Shown here piece after piece: positions 46,175 to 55,304 of a stretch of DNA of 64,000 nucleotides; position 1 is the first letter of the stretch, and each line of letters opens with the position of its first letter. The notes beneath the pieces are model-generated. The model saw nothing but the letters and a program-made list of their open reading frames with translations. It was not told the DNA's origin and did no database searches. The DNA is taken from NCBI RefSeq assembly GCF_000018605.1, contig NC_010003.1, positions 1,774,501 through 1,838,500 on the forward strand. Direction: 5' to 3'. Made by a program: the position numbers and the translations under genes. Origin of the DNA: Petrotoga mobilis SJ95. GTDB lineage: Bacteria > Thermotogota > Thermotogae > Petrotogales > Petrotogaceae.

Positions 46175-47479
46175 ATGATAATTTTAAAAGGTAATTATGG
46201 TGATTATATGAAACTTCGGCCTGTATCAGTTAAAAAAATTTTCTTAGACGAGTCAATGTTGAAAAACAACAAAGATCCTGATATTTACGAGAAGTATATC
46301 TATGAAGTAGAAGGAAGGTTTGGAAATTACAAATGGTTTAATAACGAATTTAATTTGGATGAAAAAGGGAATGGTAAATTGGAAAAACTTACCTTTGATA
46401 TAGAATATATCCCTTTGATATTGACGATCTTAAGAATTAATGCTTTTTTTAAGTCAAAAAAGAAAAATATGATCTCTGTGCTTGCTTCTGATCATGAAAA
46501 CCAAACTTCAGAGATAATTGCAGAAGAATCATTTATTTATTCTTTGAATGAAAGTAGTAGTTTGTATTTTTTGTTTTTAAGAAAAATAGGTAAAGGTTTA
46601 GTCGAGCATCACCTAATTTTTACTAACAACTATGGAGATCATTACGATATGTATATTGAAAGTGATCGCAAGAGCATAGAAAGTTTTTATAGAAATCTGC
46701 TGAACGAAACAAATAATTTTCGAGTTGCGATACTTCCAAATATTGCTCAGAAAATCTCTCCATTTTACGAAAAAATAATCGAGAAAATATCGATTGTTAA
46801 TTACGAAAATATTTACAATACCACCGATGACTTTTTTACAATGTATAATCTAAATCCAAAAGAATTTCTGAAAAATTCTGAACCACGCCTTGAATTAGAG
46901 AGGTATACCAATTATTTGTTTAATACGAAAAATGGGGAAGAAGAGGATTATTCTTTCGATGACGATATAGACGACGTCGATATTGATTTTACCATAAAGA
47001 ATATGGAAGATATAGAAGACGAGCTAAAAGATATGGCAGATTTGCATCACAATGATCAATTTTTAGGAAACTCTTATTACTATAATGAATCGTATGATTT
47101 GTTCATTGAAATGGAAGAAGAGTTTATGGATTTTATGGATCATATAATTTTTGATGAAAATTTAAAAAAGCAAGATAAAGAATACTATTTAGAAAAAATA
47201 AAAAAAATGATCAACGAAGTTTCCTTAATATTCCAAGATTTAAAAGAAAAGAAAGAGTTTGAAAGAGAGCTTTTATTAGATATGGTAAACGCTTATGGAA
47301 TTGAAAATATAACCAATAAGAAAGATCTAATTTCAGAAATTTTTGAAGAAATAGATATGACTACCGATCTGAATGAAATATATGAAATCTCAGAAGATAA
47401 GATTCTGAACGATTATAAAAATTGGTATAAAGATCTAATATTTAAGAAAGGTAAAAGCATGAAAGAAGTCACTAACTAA
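46175..47479 (+). CDS. Acidic hypothetical protein
   Basis: A 434-residue soluble protein I do not recognise. The first 200 residues look alpha/beta (WFNNEFNLDE, LILTILRINAFF). Residues 260-290 are very acidic (EEEDYSFDDDIDDVDID), and the C-terminal third is helical and highly charged. No signal peptide, membrane segment or catalytic motif is evident. ATG 46175 with AGAGGTG 5-6 nt upstream. It follows the glycan genes by 57 nt and may share their transcript. Function unknown. Confidence 0.7.
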   Translation: MIILKGNYGDYMKLRPVSVKKIFLDESMLKNNKDPDIYEKYIYEVEGRFGNYKWFNNEFNLDEKGNGKLEKLTFDIEYIPLILTILRINAFFKSKKKNMISVLASDHENQTSEIIAEESFIYSLNESSSLYFLFLRKIGKGLVEHHLIFTNNYGDHYDMYIESDRKSIESFYRNLLNETNNFRVAILPNIAQKISPFYEKIIEKISIVNYENIYNTTDDFFTMYNLNPKEFLKNSEPRLELERYTNYLFNTKNGEEEDYSFDDDIDDVDIDFTIKNMEDIEDELKDMADLHHNDQFLGNSYYYNESYDLFIEMEEEFMDFMDHIIFDENLKKQDKEYYLEKIKKMINEVSLIFQDLKEKKEFERELLLDMVNAYGIENITNKKDLISEIFEEIDMTTDLNEIYEISEDKILNDYKNWYKDLIFKKGKSMKEVTN

Positions 47480-47492
47480 TATCTAAAGCAAG

Positions 47493-47531
47493 TATAATTC
47501 CCCTTTGGAGAGTCACCAAAGGGGAATTATA
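47493..47531. repeat. Perfect 16-bp inverted repeat between convergent genes
   Basis: TATAATTCCCCTTTGG and its exact complement around the 7-nt loop AGAGTCA. There is no T-tract on either side, so it may end transcription only weakly or serve as a protein- or RNA-processing site. It separates the acidic protein gene from the aldo/keto reductase pair. Confidence 0.8.
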
Positions 47532-47586
47532 CTAAAGCTTCGAAATCCCAAAGAAAGTTGAATTATCGATCTCTGGAAAGATAGTT

Positions 47587-48699
47587 TTAGTATATTTCTC
47601 CCTTTCCAAGCTTGTAGTCTACCAATTTCAATTTTCTTATTATGGGTATATCGTAAGGACATCTTTCTTCACATATCCCGCATTCTGTACAATCTTTGAA
47701 GGTCTTATTGAGTTTGGAATAAGCCATTTTAGCTTCGTTTTGGTTTCCAAACCAGAATGCCAATCTTTCTCTCAGTGCATAATCTGGAGCCTCGTGGGGT
47801 TGATAATCCCTTATTTGTCTATCGTACCATCCCTCGTATTCAAACACTTTCATGATTTCTATATCTTCTGGACAAGGTAAACATTTTCCACATTGTCTAC
47901 AGACATAATTTCCAAGTTCTGGGGCACGATAATATAAGTTTTCTACAGATTTTTTAGGTAATGGTTTAAAGTTTTCGGCTATCTGAATATCTCTTCTTAG
48001 CATGTCTTCGGAGTTCGCTCCTACAACCATTACATCTAAATCTTGAGTCAAAGCATAGTTTAATGCATCGTAAGTAGACCTGTAGAGATAACCATCTGCA
48101 AAAGCTTTCATTCCGACAATTCCCATGTTTTTAGACCTTGCAAAAGGAATGACTTCTTGATAAGTGCTCGGGAAATTAAATATATCCAAGTAGTTAAAAC
48201 CTGTCATCACAACATCCAAGTCTATTGTTTTTATAAGTTTAAGCGCATAGTCCCCCAAACCATGGAAAGATACCCCTAACGCTCTTATAATCCCATCTTT
48301 TTTAGCTTGAAATAGATAATCTAAGGCCGACTCTTTTTTCAATAAAGCATCAACATCATCCTGAGTGGTAACATGGTGAAGAAACAAAATATCTAAATAA
48401 TCTGTATTCAAGTTCTTTAAGGTTCTTTCTACAAAATGTTGAGCAGTTCTCTTATCTCGAGCGTGGCATTTGCTAGCAAGAATTATTTGATCCCTTCTAT
48501 CTTTCAAAGCGTATGAAATTTTCTTTTCCGATTCACCATCTCCGTATTCGGCAGCGGTCTCAATGTAATTACCACCTGAAATTAGGTAAATATCCATTAG
48601 CTTTGAAACATCATCCTTTGAAATTTCTAACATATGAAACCCACCTAATCCTAAAAGTGAAACCTCAAACCCAGTTTTACCAAGGATTTTTTTATCCAT
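47587..48699 (-). CDS. Ferredoxin-type aldo/keto reductase
   Basis: A 370-residue NADPH-dependent oxidoreductase: an AKR TIM barrel (KILGKTGFEVSLLGLGG; catalytic Tyr in ETAAEYGDGE; Lys and His in LASKCH and LFLHHV) with a C-terminal ferredoxin-like region. That region contains CRQCGKCLPCPEDI and CTECGICEERCPYDIP, able to hold two [4Fe-4S] clusters. Physiological substrate unknown. ATG 48699 with AGAGGTGAT upstream. It lies 24 nt behind a paralogue, so the pair is one transcript. Confidence 0.89.
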   Translation of the reverse strand: MDKKILGKTGFEVSLLGLGGFHMLEISKDDVSKLMDIYLISGGNYIETAAEYGDGESEKKISYALKDRRDQIILASKCHARDKRTAQHFVERTLKNLNTDYLDILFLHHVTTQDDVDALLKKESALDYLFQAKKDGIIRALGVSFHGLGDYALKLIKTIDLDVVMTGFNYLDIFNFPSTYQEVIPFARSKNMGIVGMKAFADGYLYRSTYDALNYALTQDLDVMVVGANSEDMLRRDIQIAENFKPLPKKSVENLYYRAPELGNYVCRQCGKCLPCPEDIEIMKVFEYEGWYDRQIRDYQPHEAPDYALRERLAFWFGNQNEAKMAYSKLNKTFKDCTECGICEERCPYDIPIIRKLKLVDYKLGKGEIY

Positions 48700-48723
48700 A
48701 AAGATCACCTCTATAATTTTGGA

Positions 48724-49857
48724 TCATGCTAATTCATTTTTGACTTGTTTTAACAACGATCTTATAGGTAAATGTTGTGGACATTCTGCTTCACAATCCC
48801 CGCATTCCTCACAAATAGAGGCATCTATGCCTTGTTTGATCAAAGTTTGATATCTTTCTTTTGCCTCTATTAAGTTATCAAAAATGTAGCCTTCATTATA
48901 AATACTAAAAATTGTAGGAATAGGTATACCGTTTTTACAAGGTACACAATAATTACATCCCGTACAATCTATCTTAGATTTACTCTTGTAAATATTTCTG
49001 ACTTGTTCAATTGCTTTTAATTCTTTTTCACTTAAGGAATTTTGATCTGAGTCATCTGCTGTTTTAATATTTTCTATCACCTGTTCCATTGTGGACATTC
49101 CGCTCAGAACGGTAGTTACCTCAGGATGGTTCCATACCCATCTTAACGCCCAATAAGCTGGTGACTTGGTATTATCTAAATTACTAAAGATATCGAGAGC
49201 TTCTTTAGGTAATTTGTTAGCCAATTTACCCCCTCTAATTGGCTCCATAATAATCACCGCTAGACCTTTTCTGTTTGCATACTTTAATCCTGCGATTCCT
49301 GCTTGAAAATGTGTATCAAGATAATTGTATTGAATTTGACAAAAATCCCAGTTGTAAGAATCAACGATCGTTTTAAAGGTTTTGAAGTCATCGTGAAAAG
49401 AAAATCCGGCAAACTTTATCTTGCCTTTACTTTTTGCTTCATCCAGAAAATTCAAAACTTCTAGATTATAAATTTTATTCCATCTTTCTTTATCCAAAGA
49501 GTGTAACAGATACATATCTATATATTCTGTATCAAGTTTTTTTAGTTGTTCATCTAAATATTTTTCAAAATCTTGGTATTTATTTGCCAACCAAACAGGA
49601 TTTTTGGTGGCTAAGTAGACTTTTTCCCTGTAACCATTTTTTAAGGCCCTACCTACAAATAATTCACTATTTCCTTGGTGGTAAGGATACGCTGTATCAA
49701 CATAATTCACTCCGTTATCAATAGCGTATCTCAGCATATTCGTTGCCTTTTCTTCATCAATTTTAGAAGGATCTTTATTCAAAACAGGCAATCTCATACA
49801 CCCAAAACCCAAGGCCGAAAGTTCTACATCGTACTTACCAAATTTTCTATATTTCAA
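48724..49857 (-). CDS. Ferredoxin-type aldo/keto reductase, paralogue
   Basis: A 377-residue AKR with the same layout: YRKFGKYDVELSALGFGCMRLP, catalytic Tyr in DTAYPYHQGNSE, LATKNP and YLLHSL. Its C-terminal Fe-S motifs are CTGCNYCVPCKNGIPIP and CEECGDCEAECPQHLPIR. TTG start at 49857 with GGGGGTG 5-6 nt upstream. It is probably an ancient tandem duplication of its neighbour; whether the two form a heteromer or work on different substrates cannot be told. Confidence 0.89.
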   Translation of the reverse strand: MKYRKFGKYDVELSALGFGCMRLPVLNKDPSKIDEEKATNMLRYAIDNGVNYVDTAYPYHQGNSELFVGRALKNGYREKVYLATKNPVWLANKYQDFEKYLDEQLKKLDTEYIDMYLLHSLDKERWNKIYNLEVLNFLDEAKSKGKIKFAGFSFHDDFKTFKTIVDSYNWDFCQIQYNYLDTHFQAGIAGLKYANRKGLAVIIMEPIRGGKLANKLPKEALDIFSNLDNTKSPAYWALRWVWNHPEVTTVLSGMSTMEQVIENIKTADDSDQNSLSEKELKAIEQVRNIYKSKSKIDCTGCNYCVPCKNGIPIPTIFSIYNEGYIFDNLIEAKERYQTLIKQGIDASICEECGDCEAECPQHLPIRSLLKQVKNELA

Positions 49858-49992
49858 AAGAGCACCCCCAGTATATTATTATGATAAGTTGACTTTTAGA
49901 TTAGTTCGATAAATAAACTTATTCTACTTTTATTATACCAAAAAAATAATAAAAACTCTTTTTATATAAAGTAGAAACAGTAAATTTTTTTA

Positions 49993-50001
49993 TGTTATAA
50001 T
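49993..50001 (+). promoter_or_regulatory. Extended -10 promoter of the oadB-ferredoxin-korA operon
   Basis: TGTTATAAT (49993-50001), 60 nt before the start codon. The -35 is weak (TAGAAA at 18 bp). Confidence 0.55.
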
Positions 50002-50059
50002 AAAATACTGTAGAAGTGATTGAAAAAAATTTCACACTTATCTCCTAGGAGGTTTTTAA

Positions 50060-51196
50060 ATGCTAGCGGAAGGCATACTCGACTTTTTTTCAAGTACTGG
50101 ATTTATCAATCTTTCTTGGCCTCAAGTTTTCATGATACTTCTTGGATTGATTATTATCTATTTTGCTATATCAAAACACGCAGAACCGCTTCTTTTAATT
50201 CCATTGGGCTTTGGTATGGTTATAGCTAACATTCCCCCAGAATTAACAGGTATTCTCATGCCTCCTCAGAATGGCCAACCAGGCGGATTGTTGTGGTATA
50301 TAAAATTGGGATTAGATACTGGAATCTATCCACCATTGATTTTTTTGGGTATTGGAGCATTAACTGATTTTTCTTACTTGATTGCTAATCCAAAATTGAT
50401 ACTCCTGGGGGGAGCTGCTCAGGTAGGCATTTTTATTAGTTTTATATTGGCGAGTTTTTTAGGGTTTGACCTTCATCCTGCAGCCGCGATAGGTCTTATT
50501 GGAGGTGCTGATGGTCCAACTTCTATCTACATAGCTTCTAAATTTTCTCCGGATTTATTACCTGTTATAGCAGTTGCAGCCTATTCTTATATTTCACTTA
50601 TTCCTGTGCTTCAACCTTTTGTTTCAAAGTTACTTACCTCCAAAAGAGAAAGAAAAATACGTATGAGAAGGTTAAGGGAAGTTTCTAAAAAAGAAAGAAT
50701 TATTTTTCCTATAATAACAACTGTTGTAGTTTCTTTAATGGTTCCCCAGGCTCTACCTTTAGTAGGAATGCTTATGTTGGGAAACTTGTTAAAAGAATCT
50801 GGAGTAACTGGTAGATTAGCTGAAGCGGCCTCACGTTATGTTTTGGATACAGTGACAATACTTTTAATGCTATCGGTAGGAGTTTCTGCCACGGCTGATA
50901 TATTTTTATCTTGGATAGCCTTAAAAATTATATTGTTAGGGGCAGTTGCATTTATAATTGCATTGGCAAGTGGAATAGGATTTGCAAAATTGATGAATTT
51001 GTTTGCAAAAGAAAAAATTAATCCATTGATTGGTGCAGCAGGTGTTTCGGCGGTACCTGATTCAGCTCGTGTAGCCCAACATATTGCTCAAGAGACTGAT
51101 CCAGGTAATTTTATTTTAATGCATGCAATGGGGCCAAATGTTGCCGGAGTAATAGGTTCGGCAATAGCTGCTGGTCTATTTTTAAGTATACTATAA
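50060..51196 (+). CDS. Na+-pumping decarboxylase beta subunit (OadB family)
   Basis: A 378-residue polytopic membrane protein. In oxaloacetate, methylmalonyl-CoA and glutaconyl-CoA decarboxylases this subunit couples decarboxylation of carboxy-biotin to Na+ export. The conserved Na+/carboxybiotin region GLIGGADGPTSIYIASKFSP (with the key Asp) and the C-terminal AAGVSAVPDSARVAQ ... AMGPNVAGVIGSAIAAG are intact. No alpha, gamma or biotin-carrier gene is adjacent. ATG 50060 with TAGGAGG upstream. First gene of a run with ferredoxin and KorA-like genes. Confidence 0.93.
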   Translation: MLAEGILDFFSSTGFINLSWPQVFMILLGLIIIYFAISKHAEPLLLIPLGFGMVIANIPPELTGILMPPQNGQPGGLLWYIKLGLDTGIYPPLIFLGIGALTDFSYLIANPKLILLGGAAQVGIFISFILASFLGFDLHPAAAIGLIGGADGPTSIYIASKFSPDLLPVIAVAAYSYISLIPVLQPFVSKLLTSKRERKIRMRRLREVSKKERIIFPIITTVVVSLMVPQALPLVGMLMLGNLLKESGVTGRLAEAASRYVLDTVTILLMLSVGVSATADIFLSWIALKIILLGAVAFIIALASGIGFAKLMNLFAKEKINPLIGAAGVSAVPDSARVAQHIAQETDPGNFILMHAMGPNVAGVIGSAIAAGLFLSIL

Positions 51197-51249
51197 TATA
51201 GACATTTTGATAAAAAAAGGGTTATCAAACAAATGGGAGGAATAATCAA

Positions 51250-51462
51250 ATGCAAACTACTAAAAAACATTTTAAAGTGATAATTAATTACAATTATTGT
51301 AAAAAATGTGGTATCTGTTCTTGGATTTGTCCCGTAAATGCTATAATAGAAGAAGAATTTGGTAAACCTGTTGTTCCAGATCCAGAAAAATGTACTGGAT
51401 GTTTGCAATGTGAACGAATGTGTCCAGATTTTGCGATAAGTATAAAACAAATAGAGCAATAA
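51250..51462 (+). CDS. 2[4Fe-4S] ferredoxin, KorD-like subunit
   Basis: A 70-residue ferredoxin with two clusters: CKKCGICSWICPVNAI and CTGCLQCERMCPDFAI. Its position directly before a KorA-type gene suggests it is the delta subunit of a 2-oxoacid:ferredoxin oxidoreductase rather than a free carrier. GGAGG precedes the ATG. Confidence 0.9.
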   Translation: MQTTKKHFKVIINYNYCKKCGICSWICPVNAIIEEEFGKPVVPDPEKCTGCLQCERMCPDFAISIKQIEQ

Positions 51463-51499
51463 AATAAAAAGGACGCGCTTCTTAAAAGAGGTGAACTTG

Positions 51500-52657
51500 A
51501 TGGGGAAAATGCTTTTTTTACAAGGTAACGAAGCTGTTGGAATGGCTGCTATAAAGGCTGGATGTCGGTTTTTTGCGGGTTATCCGATTACACCATCAAC
51601 TGAAATCGCCGAATATCTGTCTAGAGAATTGCCAAAGGTTGGAGGTACTTTTATACAGATGGAGGACGAGCTTGGAAGTGCGGCTGCCATAATAGGCGCC
51701 TCTCTTGCAGGTGTAAAATCAATGACGGCAACTAGTGGTCCCGGTTTTTCCCTTATGCAAGAGGCTTTAGGATACGCCATTATGACAGAGGTACCTTGTG
51801 TGTTTGTTGATGTTATGAGAGGTGGTCCAAGCACAGGACTTCCTACCAAACCTTCACAGGGAGATATAATGCAGATAAGGTGGGGAACTCATGGAGATCA
51901 CCAAATTATTGCAATATATCCTTCTACAGTGGAAGAAGTTTACACATATACTGTCACAGCTTTCAATTATGCAGAAAAATATAGAACACCGGTTATTTTG
52001 GTCTTGGATGAGACTTTGGCTCACATGAGAGAAAACGTGTATTTTGATTACGAGAAAGAGAATCCTCAAATTGTTGAAAGATTAAAGGAAGTAGATTTAG
52101 GTGAGGAAGAATTGTTTTTACCTTTTGATATAGATGAGCAATTTGCAGTAAATCCGCTAGTTGAAATGGGGAAGTCAAGATTTCATGTTTCTGGCCTTGT
52201 TCATGATGAAAGTGGTTTTCCGATAAGGGATCCAAGCACAATATCAAAAGTTATTGAACATTTAGACTCAAAAATTAGATTATCAGCAGAGGAGATTTCT
52301 ATCTATAGTGAGTACATGCTTCAAGATGCCGATATAGTAGTAGTTGCATATGGTAGTGTAGCCCGAAGTGCTTTGAAGGCAGTTAAACAAGCGAGATCAG
52401 ACAAAATTCCTGTAGGCTTTTTTAAGCCTATCACTGTTTGGCCCATGCCAACCTCACGACTTAAACTAATATTTAAAAATGCTCAAAGTATAATCGTTCC
52501 AGAGATGAATACAGGGCAGTATGCTAAAGAGATGTCTCGGTTGAATAAATTGAACAGACATGTAGAATCTTTAACAAAAACTAATGGTGAGTTGATTACA
52601 CCAGATGAAATATTAGACGTAATTATGAAAATGTGGGTGCAGATTACGGAGATGTGA
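51500..52657 (+). CDS. 2-oxoacid:ferredoxin oxidoreductase alpha subunit (KorA type)
   Basis: A 385-residue protein with the KorA/PorA domain I and II layout: LQGNEAVGMAAIKAGCRFFAGYPITPSTE, EDELGSAAAIIGASLAG, TSGPGFSLMQEALG, RGGPSTGLPTKPSQGD. It normally pairs with a TPP-binding beta subunit (KorB) and often gamma, but neither follows here: a diguanylate cyclase gene starts 5 nt downstream. ATG 51500 with AGAGGTG 6 nt upstream is preferred over a GTG at 51491. Either KorB is elsewhere, or the complex is unusual. Confidence 0.9.
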   Translation: MGKMLFLQGNEAVGMAAIKAGCRFFAGYPITPSTEIAEYLSRELPKVGGTFIQMEDELGSAAAIIGASLAGVKSMTATSGPGFSLMQEALGYAIMTEVPCVFVDVMRGGPSTGLPTKPSQGDIMQIRWGTHGDHQIIAIYPSTVEEVYTYTVTAFNYAEKYRTPVILVLDETLAHMRENVYFDYEKENPQIVERLKEVDLGEEELFLPFDIDEQFAVNPLVEMGKSRFHVSGLVHDESGFPIRDPSTISKVIEHLDSKIRLSAEEISIYSEYMLQDADIVVVAYGSVARSALKAVKQARSDKIPVGFFKPITVWPMPTSRLKLIFKNAQSIIVPEMNTGQYAKEMSRLNKLNRHVESLTKTNGELITPDEILDVIMKMWVQITEM

Positions 52658-52662
52658 ATAGA

Positions 52663-54132
52663 ATGAATATAAAATTGCTTGAAAAGTATCAATCAAAAAT
52701 TAATTCAGCTTATGTAAACCCAGGTATTACACTTTTACTTGAAAACTTCACAAAAGAAGTTCTTTTTGATTTTGAAGTTACAGTTAAAATTCATTCAGAT
52801 CCACTTCAAGTACCTGATAATCTGTATAAATTAATAAAGATATTTAATTCATTCTCTATTTTCACGATAAAAAATATAGAAGAGACTAATTTACTAGAAG
52901 AACAAAAAGTTGAATTGAAAAGTTTTCAAATGGAGAATATCATTGAAATTAATTACGAAACACTCAAAAAAGAGGAAAGTATGGCTTTGTATGAGACAAT
53001 TAAAAATGCCTCTTCGTTAGTAGGATCAATGCTTACCGATATTCTACTCAACTCTTCAAAAATAGCCAATGTATTCAGGGCTTCAAGAATTATATTAGAA
53101 AAAGGGTATAAACCTGGAACTTCTATCGATGAAATGATATATATAACTATGACAGCGATAACAGGTGGCTTTGCAGGAGGATTTAACAGGGCTATCTTAT
53201 TTGTTGAAGACAGTGGTGATTTCAAGGTTCATAGAGTTATAGGACCTGAAAATGAAATGGAAGCCCACAAAACTTATGAAAAGTTTGAAACACTTGAAAC
53301 AAACATTGATTCATATTTGTCTCAATATGAGTTTGGAATGAGTTATTTTTCAAATTTAGAAAAAAGGATAAAAGGTATTATTATTAAAAAAGAATTGTTA
53401 ATAGATAATGATCTTTTTAAATACGCAGTTGAATCGCATAGCACTATTAAATTACCTGTAAGTCGATTGGAGGAAAAGATAGTAAATTTACTTGATTTAA
53501 GAGGAGAAATAGCTATTTCACCAATAGAAATAGAGGATGAAAAACTTGCGTTTTATCTTTGCGATAATAGATACAACGGAAAACCAATTACAGATGATCA
53601 AATCGAGATTCTAGATTATTATGCCAAAGAAAGTGGTGTGATGTGGCAAAACAAAATTTATCAGAGTTTATTAAAAAAAGATGCTCAGATAGATTCTCTT
53701 ACAGAGATTGGAAACAGAAGAAGTTACGAAAATTATATTTCTTCTATAAAATATCTAAAAAATCAGAAAATAGCCTTAGTTGTTCTTGATTTAGACAACT
53801 TCAAAAAGGTAAACGATACATATGGCCACGAAGAAGGAGACTCACTCTTAAAAAAATTTGCGCAACTATGTGTCGATAATTTGAGAAAAAAAGATAATAT
53901 ATTCAGATATGGAGGCGATGAATTCGTAATAATTTTAGGAGGAGTTAAAAAAGAAGAGGTTTATTCTATTTTGGAAAGAATAAACAGCAAGCTAAAACAA
54001 GAAACAAACGTTACTTTTTCAGCTGGAGTCGCCTACGGTGAAAGCCATGAAATAGATTCACTTTTCAATATAGCAGATGAAAATTTATACATTGCAAAAG
54101 GGCAAGGGAAAAATAATATTATCATCACTTGA
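52663..54132 (+). CDS. GAF-GGDEF diguanylate cyclase
   Basis: A 489-residue soluble protein. An N-terminal region of about 150 residues of unknown fold is followed by a GAF-like domain (about 150-330). The GGDEF domain has the intact catalytic loop GGDEF (417-421) in FRYGGDEFVIIL. Metal/substrate residues LDLDNFKKVNDTYGHEEGD are present. R408-K-K-D411, five residues before GGDEF, is a canonical inhibitory (I) site, so c-di-GMP should feedback-inhibit it. It is encoded 5 nt after the KorA gene, hinting that second-messenger output is tied to 2-oxoacid metabolism. ATG 52663 has GGAG upstream. Confidence 0.92.
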   Translation: MNIKLLEKYQSKINSAYVNPGITLLLENFTKEVLFDFEVTVKIHSDPLQVPDNLYKLIKIFNSFSIFTIKNIEETNLLEEQKVELKSFQMENIIEINYETLKKEESMALYETIKNASSLVGSMLTDILLNSSKIANVFRASRIILEKGYKPGTSIDEMIYITMTAITGGFAGGFNRAILFVEDSGDFKVHRVIGPENEMEAHKTYEKFETLETNIDSYLSQYEFGMSYFSNLEKRIKGIIIKKELLIDNDLFKYAVESHSTIKLPVSRLEEKIVNLLDLRGEIAISPIEIEDEKLAFYLCDNRYNGKPITDDQIEILDYYAKESGVMWQNKIYQSLLKKDAQIDSLTEIGNRRSYENYISSIKYLKNQKIALVVLDLDNFKKVNDTYGHEEGDSLLKKFAQLCVDNLRKKDNIFRYGGDEFVIILGGVKKEEVYSILERINSKLKQETNVTFSAGVAYGESHEIDSLFNIADENLYIAKGQGKNNIIIT

Positions 54133-54189
54133 AATTTTATGCTGTTGCCACGTATTTTAAAATGAAAATCTTATTTTTAAAAAACTTTT

Positions 54190-54957
54190 TTAACCTAAGG
54201 CTACATCGAGAACCAACATAAGCAAAAATCCAAAGATCAGTGAAAAAGTAGCGGTTCTTTCATACCCGTGAGAGTGGGTTTCTGGGATTATTTCGTCGCT
54301 AATAACATATAACATAGCCCCTCCCGCAAATGAAAGGAAAAATGGCAGAGCCGGAGCCATTAATACCACTAGAGATGCCCCGAGTAGGCCTCCTATAGGC
54401 TCAACTAATCCCGTCAAAAAACTCCAAAAGAAACTTTGTTTTCTTGAATAATTAGCTTTAATAAAGGAGAAAGCTGTTGCTGCACCTTCTGGAATATTTT
54501 GCAATCCTATAGCTACTGCTACAGTGATACCATTAGCGATCATGCCACCACCGAAACTCACTCCTACAGCCATCCCTTCTGGAAAGTTATGGAGGGCTAT
54601 TGCGATAACAAATAGCCATATCTTCTTTAAACGTGCTAGCTCAGGTCCTTCATGTCCTTTTAAGAAATGTTCGTGGGGGGAAAAAGTATCCATTAATTCA
54701 ATAGCAAGTGCGCCGAGAAAAATCCCTAAAATAGTTATTAAAATTCCACCTGTGTCTAAAGATGGAATTATAAGTGAAAAAACAGTTGCTGCAAGCATAA
54801 CACCAGCAGCAAATCCTAAAAACATATCTAAATTTTTTTCGGTTAACTCTTTTTTGAGAAACAATACTGGGATTGCGCCTAATGTAGTTGCCAAACCTGC
54901 AATTAGGCTGGCGAATGTTCCGAATGCCCATATTTGAGTGGCAGTTAATCCGTCCAT
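54190..54957 (-). CDS. ZIP-family metal transporter
   Basis: A 255-residue membrane protein with eight helices. The two metal-site helices are ALHNFPEGMAVGVSFG and GLQNIPEGAATAFSF, the signature of ZIP zinc/iron transporters. The His-containing loop SPHEHFLKGHEG is between helices 3 and 4. It moves divalent metal into the cytosol; specificity is unknown. Single gene, with its promoter in the 54958-55304 spacer. Confidence 0.93.
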   Translation of the reverse strand: MDGLTATQIWAFGTFASLIAGLATTLGAIPVLFLKKELTEKNLDMFLGFAAGVMLAATVFSLIIPSLDTGGILITILGIFLGALAIELMDTFSPHEHFLKGHEGPELARLKKIWLFVIAIALHNFPEGMAVGVSFGGGMIANGITVAVAIGLQNIPEGAATAFSFIKANYSRKQSFFWSFLTGLVEPIGGLLGASLVVLMAPALPFFLSFAGGAMLYVISDEIIPETHSHGYERTATFSLIFGFLLMLVLDVALG

Positions 54958-55304
54958 CTAAGTCCTCCTCGTGAGTATTATTTTTTAAATTGGAGCAAAA
55001 CAGAACTTCATAAATTTTTTAATACTTTCAAATATACTCTTTTCATACAACTACTGAGAATAATTATAATATCTCTGCTTTGTGTAAATATTACAATCAA
55101 TATAACTTTAAGTTAGAATTACGATTAGAACTTTTTTGTTTAATCTGATCTAATTTAATGATCTTTCGAGGTGAGTTGATTGGCGAATTGGGCCGATCTG
55201 TAAGAGATATTGACTAAATTATTAAATCTTTAAAAAGCACTTGATTTATGTTATAATAAAAAGAGTAATCGGCATATTAAAGAACATTTATTAGGAGGAA
55301 TTAC
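54958..55304. other. Intergenic region with divergent promoters
   Basis: A TATAAT on each strand can serve the ZIP gene (minus, around 55063-55070) and the 55305 gene (plus). A very short ORF with GAGGTGA and a TTG start (55180-55203, seven codons) is visible but lies upstream of the plus-strand promoter. It is probably meaningless. Confidence 0.45.
55229..55257 (+). promoter_or_regulatory. Promoter of the 55305-56710 gene pair
   Basis: TTTAAA (55229-55234), 17-bp spacer, TATAAT (55252-55257) preceded by TGT, an extended -10. Confidence 0.6.

Noticed and set aside
51088-51459. 123-codon ORF antisense to the ferredoxin gene
   Set aside because: The ferredoxin frame has two perfect four-cysteine motifs; the opposite frame is a shadow.
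54524-54937. 137-codon ORF antisense to the ZIP gene
   Set aside because: The ZIP reading has clear metal-site motifs and helices; the opposite frame has none.
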